NCBI GenBank assembly: GCA_037975125.1
Contig: CM075857.1
Location: forward strand, 28,493,749 to 28,557,748
Length of the DNA stretch: 64,000 bases
Direction of reading: 5' to 3'
Source of the DNA: Latrodectus hesperus
Lineage: Eukaryota; Arthropoda; Arachnida; Araneae; Theridiidae
Shown here: positions 59,622 to 64,000 of the stretch, piece by piece
Layout: every line of letters starts with the position of its first letter
Numbering within the stretch: the stretch's first letter is position 1
Position numbers and translations under genes: made by a program
The notes under the pieces: model-generated
What the model saw: only the letters and a program-made list of their open reading frames with translations
Told to the model about the DNA's origin: nothing
Database searches by the model: none

Positions 59622-60524
59622 CAGGGCTTCTTAAACTATGGGTCGCAACCCCATTTGGGGTCGCGTAGTAAAATTCTGGGGTCGCGAGAGATAAAAATAC
59701 AATTTAACAGAAAATGTTTTTTAACTTGTAAAATTATTGTTATAAAGATAAAATAACAATTATCGTAGATAAATATATCATAAAATCTTCTAGTTCAGAA
59801 AGATTGTTTGTACCTGCATTTCTATTAAGAGTATTATAATACTCTTAATAGAAATGCAGGTACAAACCGAAAAATCAAAATGATCCTGAAACCGAAACCG
59901 AAATGATCCTGAGAAATATTATCAACAAAATTTCTAGGTATTATTGCTGAAGAAACTATATAAACATTTCGTTTTATTCTTATTTAGCCATTGTTTGATT
60001 GTGAACAAAGTGCATATTATTCCGAATTTGTCAGTTTAAAATTTTTTTTTCCATTTATACTCGTATATTGTTGAATCTACACCAGCCAGTTAATTGAATT
60101 AACTTTTTATCAGTGGAAGTAGTAGTGTTAAGAAAATACAAGTTGCTAAGGCATTTAACGATTTGTTTTAAGATTTTAAGTTTATTATTGTGTTTTTAAT
60201 AAATAGTTTTAAATATTTCACAAGTTTTTATAATAATTATCTACAACTATATAATTGTTCCTGTAGGACATAACAACCACTTTTATTTTTGAAACTCTAA
60301 TAAATAGAATTTTATAATTTTTTGTGCAATTTTTAATTTTAGATTTTTGTATGTTTCAAAACGAATTCTAAACTTATATATTTTTATATGTATATGTATA
60401 TTGTTACCTAATAAATAAATCATCAAAAAATATTAATTTATTTTTCTTTTATATTTGTATGGGGTCGTCAAGAAACTCGCAATCATAAATGGGGTCGTGA
60501 ATTACAAAAGTTTAAGAAACCCTG
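59622..60524. mobile_element. Non-autonomous hAT element, 903 bp
   Basis: The ends read CAGGGCTTCTTAAACTATGG and, reverse-complemented, CAGGGTTTCTTAAACTTTTG, both followed by GACCCC/AACCCC-rich subterminal phrases. The 8-bp duplication ATTTAGAC lies directly outside both ends (59614-59621, 60525-60532). Short TIRs starting CAGGG plus an 8-bp duplication define hAT. No transposase is encoded. Confidence 0.93.
59806..59867. repeat. Perfect 62-bp palindrome inside the hAT
   Basis: GTTTGTACCTGCATTTCTAT through the centre at 59836/59837 to ATAGAAATGCAGGTACAAAC. Every one of the 31 positions on each side pairs, with no loop. Confidence 0.97.
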
Positions 60525-60927
60525 ATTTAGACAAAATATTTTTTTAAAAATGACTTAAGAAAAGTATCAAAATTTAAGAGTGAAATGGATTTAAACAAAA
60601 TAAAGAAAAACCATTTTAGATATTCATCTGAATTAATTGGCATTTTAAAAATTTGGCTGTAAACAAAATTTCCAAATAAGAATTTATCATGAAATCTGGA
60701 ATTTCTAATTAAAATATGGTAACTTTAAAAATGTATTCAGAGAAGCGATCTATTATTAAATCTCGTAAAGCAGCTATCTTCTTACTGCAAACCTGAAAGA
60801 AATTTCAAGCATTTATTGGATAATGAGAAGGAATTGCTGAAATTTTTGAGCTGTGACGTCACGGAATGTTGTCTACGGGAGTTGCTCAAACTGAAATATC
60901 GGCAACTCTAATGTAATAGGGGCTTTA

Positions 60928-61369
60928 GACTGCCTTGCTTGTGTCAACATTAAAAGGTTTTTTTCTTATCCTGTATTTTAATTTTTTTTAGATTTTCTAC
61001 CTGGCTAAGAGTACGTGGTAACTCAGAAATACAGAAGTTTTTCTAAGGAAACATTTCATTCACAATTCTCACAGTCAAAATGATTACAATCACTTCAGTT
61101 TCAAGCTTTTACACAGGCTAAATACTTATACAGTTTCTATAATACAAAAATTAAACACATCAGCATTTAGACTTGACTCTAGCATCTGACTCCTTGCTTC
61201 ATTTCATCGGATTCACTGCTTGGCTGAGGACAATACATCTTCAGTATAGGTCGTGAAAGTTTCTAGAACATACTTATAGTAAATATATGGTACTTCGATT
61301 CTTATTGATACCATTGATTTGAAATTTCAAAAATGGTGATTTATTTTTGATCTCCAAAATGTTGGTAAA
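60928..61369. other. Non-coding spacer
   Basis: Nothing recognised. Confidence 0.5.
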
Positions 61370-61545
61370 CAACGTCAAGTAGCCAAAAATGTCTTCAAAT
61401 ATCGCCAAGTAGCATTATGTCATAAACCTATGTTTACTCAGCTACTTTTTGCCCTATCGATTCAAAACTTCGAAAATTTTAACTTATATTTTGTCACTAA
61501 AATATCGACAAGTGACCAAGAATATCGCCAAACTGCCATAGATTT
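61370..61545. repeat. Repeat related to 10.2 kb
   Basis: Phrases GTAAACAACGTCAAGTAGCC, ATATCGCCAAGTAG and ATCGACAAGTGACCAAGAAT echo the CCAAGT/GCCAAG units on the minus strand at 10.2-10.3 kb. Confidence 0.35.
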
Positions 61546-61769
61546 CAAACTCATTTCTCTGGCTCTTTAAGCATTGTACAACGCTTATTCAGCAAAAATA
61601 TTAGTTTTCAGAACTATAATTTTACAAATTTAAAGATAATGATGATAATGATACAAGTAATTTAAAAGAAATATCAGACGTAACATAGGTATTTAGGTAT
61701 TTACATCATTTATATTTTTGATAACAATATCTTCCACTAGTAGAACTGTCGTTTTACCACGAGCTATGA

Positions 61770-61815
61770 TGAGCCCAAAGGTAACCTGTTATCAAACAGG
61801 TTACCTTTGGGCTCA
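61770..61815. repeat. 21-bp-stem hairpin palindrome
   Basis: TGAGCCCAAAGGTAACCTGT plus T (61770-61790) pairs perfectly with 61795-61815 across a 4-base loop ATCA. Confidence 0.95.
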
Positions 61816-63564
61816 GTCAATGTGACCAAGTAATAATATAATATTTTTATAGTTAAAATTTAGGCCTTGATTATTAAGTTGCAATAGGCATACCAACTAA
61901 TCATAGAGTACATAACTAGCAAAATTAATCTTGTCAAATTTAGAAATATTATTTTGTTATTACTCAGGATATTTTCTTAAATTTATTCTACGAACTGAAG
62001 CGAGTCATTTGAATAAAAATAACATTTGCCAAGATGCTTAGTTTCTTTCTGAAAAGGAAAATAGTTTTAAATATGAAACAAATTTATTATTCAATGGCTT
62101 ATATCAATATTCAATACTTAAAATTTTATGACACTGCATATTTGAACAAAGGATTGTCACATAAGAATTTAATTATAGGTTATAAGGCATTTTTGTATAA
62201 AATATTTTAATTTCTGTACGTTGAAAAAGAGAAAAGTATCCCAAAAGCTTCACTCAAATAACAAATTATGAAAATTTATCGAATTATTCTGACATTTGTC
62301 TAAAGTAAGCAGATCATTTTTGATAAAATAAAATAAACTAATGCAAATGGTAATTAAGAATTGTTTAATATTATCTCTGTGTAATAATTCATAAAACTTC
62401 AAAAAAGGAGATGTTTTCTATTTGTAGAAAATATGAAATTAAATTTTCAAAAGCTTCAAGCTTTTTTGTTCATTGTAATAGTTTAGAGACTTCTTGTTAG
62501 TTCCAAAAATTTTAAAATTAAATTCCATATAAAAAAGTAAAATTGCAAAACATAATTCTAAATTTATTGTAATGACTATTAAAGAAATAACCCTTGTAAT
62601 ATAAAACATTTTAAAATCTGCGAATAAAAATTATGTGTATTTTGTTCAAATTTATACCAAAATATTTATTTTGAAAGTTACACTTTGACTGCTGAACAAT
62701 TGCAGAAACAAAATGTTTTTCAGTTTTCTTCAAAGGAATTTTTCCAGTTGAAAATATCTGACATCTTGTATATGACATTTTAACTTAAATGCAAATGTCA
62801 AATATATTTTTCCATTACTAAATAACAACTTAGCAATACTTTAGCATTTCAAAACTGGGAAACATTTATAAATAAACAATACAGCGTAATAAAAACAAGT
62901 GTAAAACTGAAGAAATTATTTTTCTTTCGTAGTGTTTTCACGTATTTCTCTGTAAATATACACATATATGTAGGATATCTTGTATAAAGAAGGGAATATA
63001 TAAATGAAATAATTTGAAAAAAATTTCACATAATTTGTTTACACCAAGAAATAAAAACAATGTTAAAAAAACTATTTTCAAAAGCTGCTGATAATTATTT
63101 CTGTAAGTTAACAACCTAAGCCTAACGAAAACAGTAAAATGCATACATAAAATTATGCAATGAATTAAGCAGAGTATGTACGAGTTGAGAATAACACGAG
63201 TTGAATCATTGTTGGTAACGAGTTGAATCAGTGAAAAGATATTGCTTCTTTTTCGTTTCTAGAAGAGAAATTATGTCATAAATATTGATGATTTATGTTT
63301 GAAATGTGCAATCGATAATCTAGTGACAAAACTTAGTGAGATTTTTCGAAGAGATATACACATACTTCGAATCACATAGGAATATATACGCGACGCATGC
63401 ATTACAGAAGTATTAAAGTTTAAAGAGATAAAAAATTGTTTATGTTTTAAGTGATTATTCTCTGTTTGCAAAAATGTGCACTTGTTATTTTTCACAGCAT
63501 ATGCATTCAATTTTCAATTATCTATATCAAATAATTCAGAAAGCGGAACAAGTTCAGTATCCCC
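61816..63564. other. AT-rich non-coding stretch
   Basis: No gene or repeat recognised. Small minus-strand frames at 62938-63144 and 63271-63510 look like chance. Confidence 0.5.
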
Positions 63565-63655
63565 ATACACTTGGCGATCGCGGCGAATTTTTTGAAGCTA
63601 AGTCGCCAAGCTAGGCGCGCGTTTATTAACACGGGAAATTTCCCGAAGTTCGATC
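63565..63655. other. CpG-containing GC-rich patch
   Basis: An island in AT-rich DNA with an 8-bp inverted repeat CTTGGCGA...TCGCCAAG and the 14-bp palindrome CGGGAAATTTCCCG. It has no coding frame. Confidence 0.5.
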
Positions 63656-63814
63656 AAAAAATAAGCATTTCAGAAAATTTAAAAAGGGAAATAAATATAA
63701 ATAATGGACTTACTTGATATGAAGTTAAGCTGACATGCCGATTGGTATATTTATTTCGACATTTTATTCGTTAGTCACCAGTGTCACATTTCAGTAAAAA
63801 TAATTATCTAATTT

Positions 63815-63990
63815 TACAAAAAAAGCATGCAAAAAATATTTTTCTAAATATATACACTTTATAAAATTTAAAAAAGCATGCAAAAACTTATTTTTCAAAT
63901 ATATACATTTTTTAAAATTTAAAAAAAAACATGAATAAAATATTTTTTTAAATATATACACTTTTTAAGTAAATAAAAATGAAACACGAA
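63815..63990. repeat. Tandem repeat, about 51-53 bp period, three copies
   Basis: Units start around AAAAAGCATGCAAAA at 63825 and 63876 and ACATGAATAAAA at 63929. Each is followed by AAATATATACA and a T/A run. It continues towards the window end. Confidence 0.85.
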
Positions 63991-64000
63991 TAAAATAAAA

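Larger units (their letters stand above)
58054..60927. mobile_element. Long TIR DNA transposon, non-autonomous, superfamily unclear
   Basis: Left end TAAAGCCCCTATTACATTAG (58054 on) and right end (60927 back) match over 38 bp with one mismatch. Weaker similarity continues for about 60 bp (CGTCACAGCTC on both sides). The flanks allow a TA target duplication with tips AAGCCCC/GGGGCTT, or TTAA/TTAG with tips AGCCCC. The interior has no transposase frame. A 903-bp hAT lies nested within, leaving about 1.96 kb of original element. Confidence 0.82.

Overview
This window looks like a transposon-dominated intergenic stretch of a large, AT-rich animal genome, most plausibly an arthropod and possibly a spider. 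That assignment is inference. It rests on the strong A/T bias, long (AT)n microsatellites, mariner, Tc1-like, Tigger, hAT, Ty3/Gypsy and BEL/Pao elements and tRNA-derived SINEs, and the absence of any bacterial gene organisation. I recognise no complete host gene.

Layout. 1-16.6 kb is AT-rich non-coding DNA with two degenerate Tc1-like elements (1693-3314, about 3918-5611), a broken mariner (6370-7366), SINE-like remnants and (AT)n arrays. 16.9-19.4 kb is a decayed Gypsy element (copy A1, minus strand) abutting a BEL/Pao integrase fragment. 21.6-25.6 kb is a decayed integrase gene resembling KRBA2/SCAND3/Ginger proteins, split by a complete Tigger/pogo element (23218-25484) whose 554-aa transposase is intact. 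25.9-37.0 kb holds two related Gypsy elements in opposite orientation (B1 plus, broken; B2 minus, nearly intact), both inserted into one (AT)n tract. 38.3-39.7 kb is a third Tc1-like element. 41.5-47.3 kb is a complete but decayed Gypsy element (A2) with LTRs, a GTGC duplication and a SINE inside its RNase H region. 47.9-55.5 kb is a young, complete Gypsy element (C) with CCAGG duplication, a tRNA-Ser primer site, a polypurine tract and a 1435-codon open frame. 58.05-60.93 kb is a long terminal-inverted-repeat element carrying a nested 903-bp hAT with an 8-bp duplication. The last 3 kb is AT-rich with one GC-rich patch and a tandem repeat.

Most notable: element C encodes integrase upstream of reverse transcriptase (Gag, protease, integrase, RT, RNase H), the reverse of ordinary Gypsy order and the layout known from the Gmr1 group. 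Other leads are a canonical -1 slippery heptamer at the gag-pol junction of B2, a perfect 62-bp palindrome inside the hAT element, a PCNA-box-like tail on the Tigger transposase, and a fairly GC-rich unexplained ORF at 40.7-41.0 kb.

The genes do not form pathways. Each element carries its own mobility functions, and the nesting gives relative ages: A1, A2, the KRBA2-like gene and the Tc1/mariner copies are old; Tigger, B2 and C are recent.
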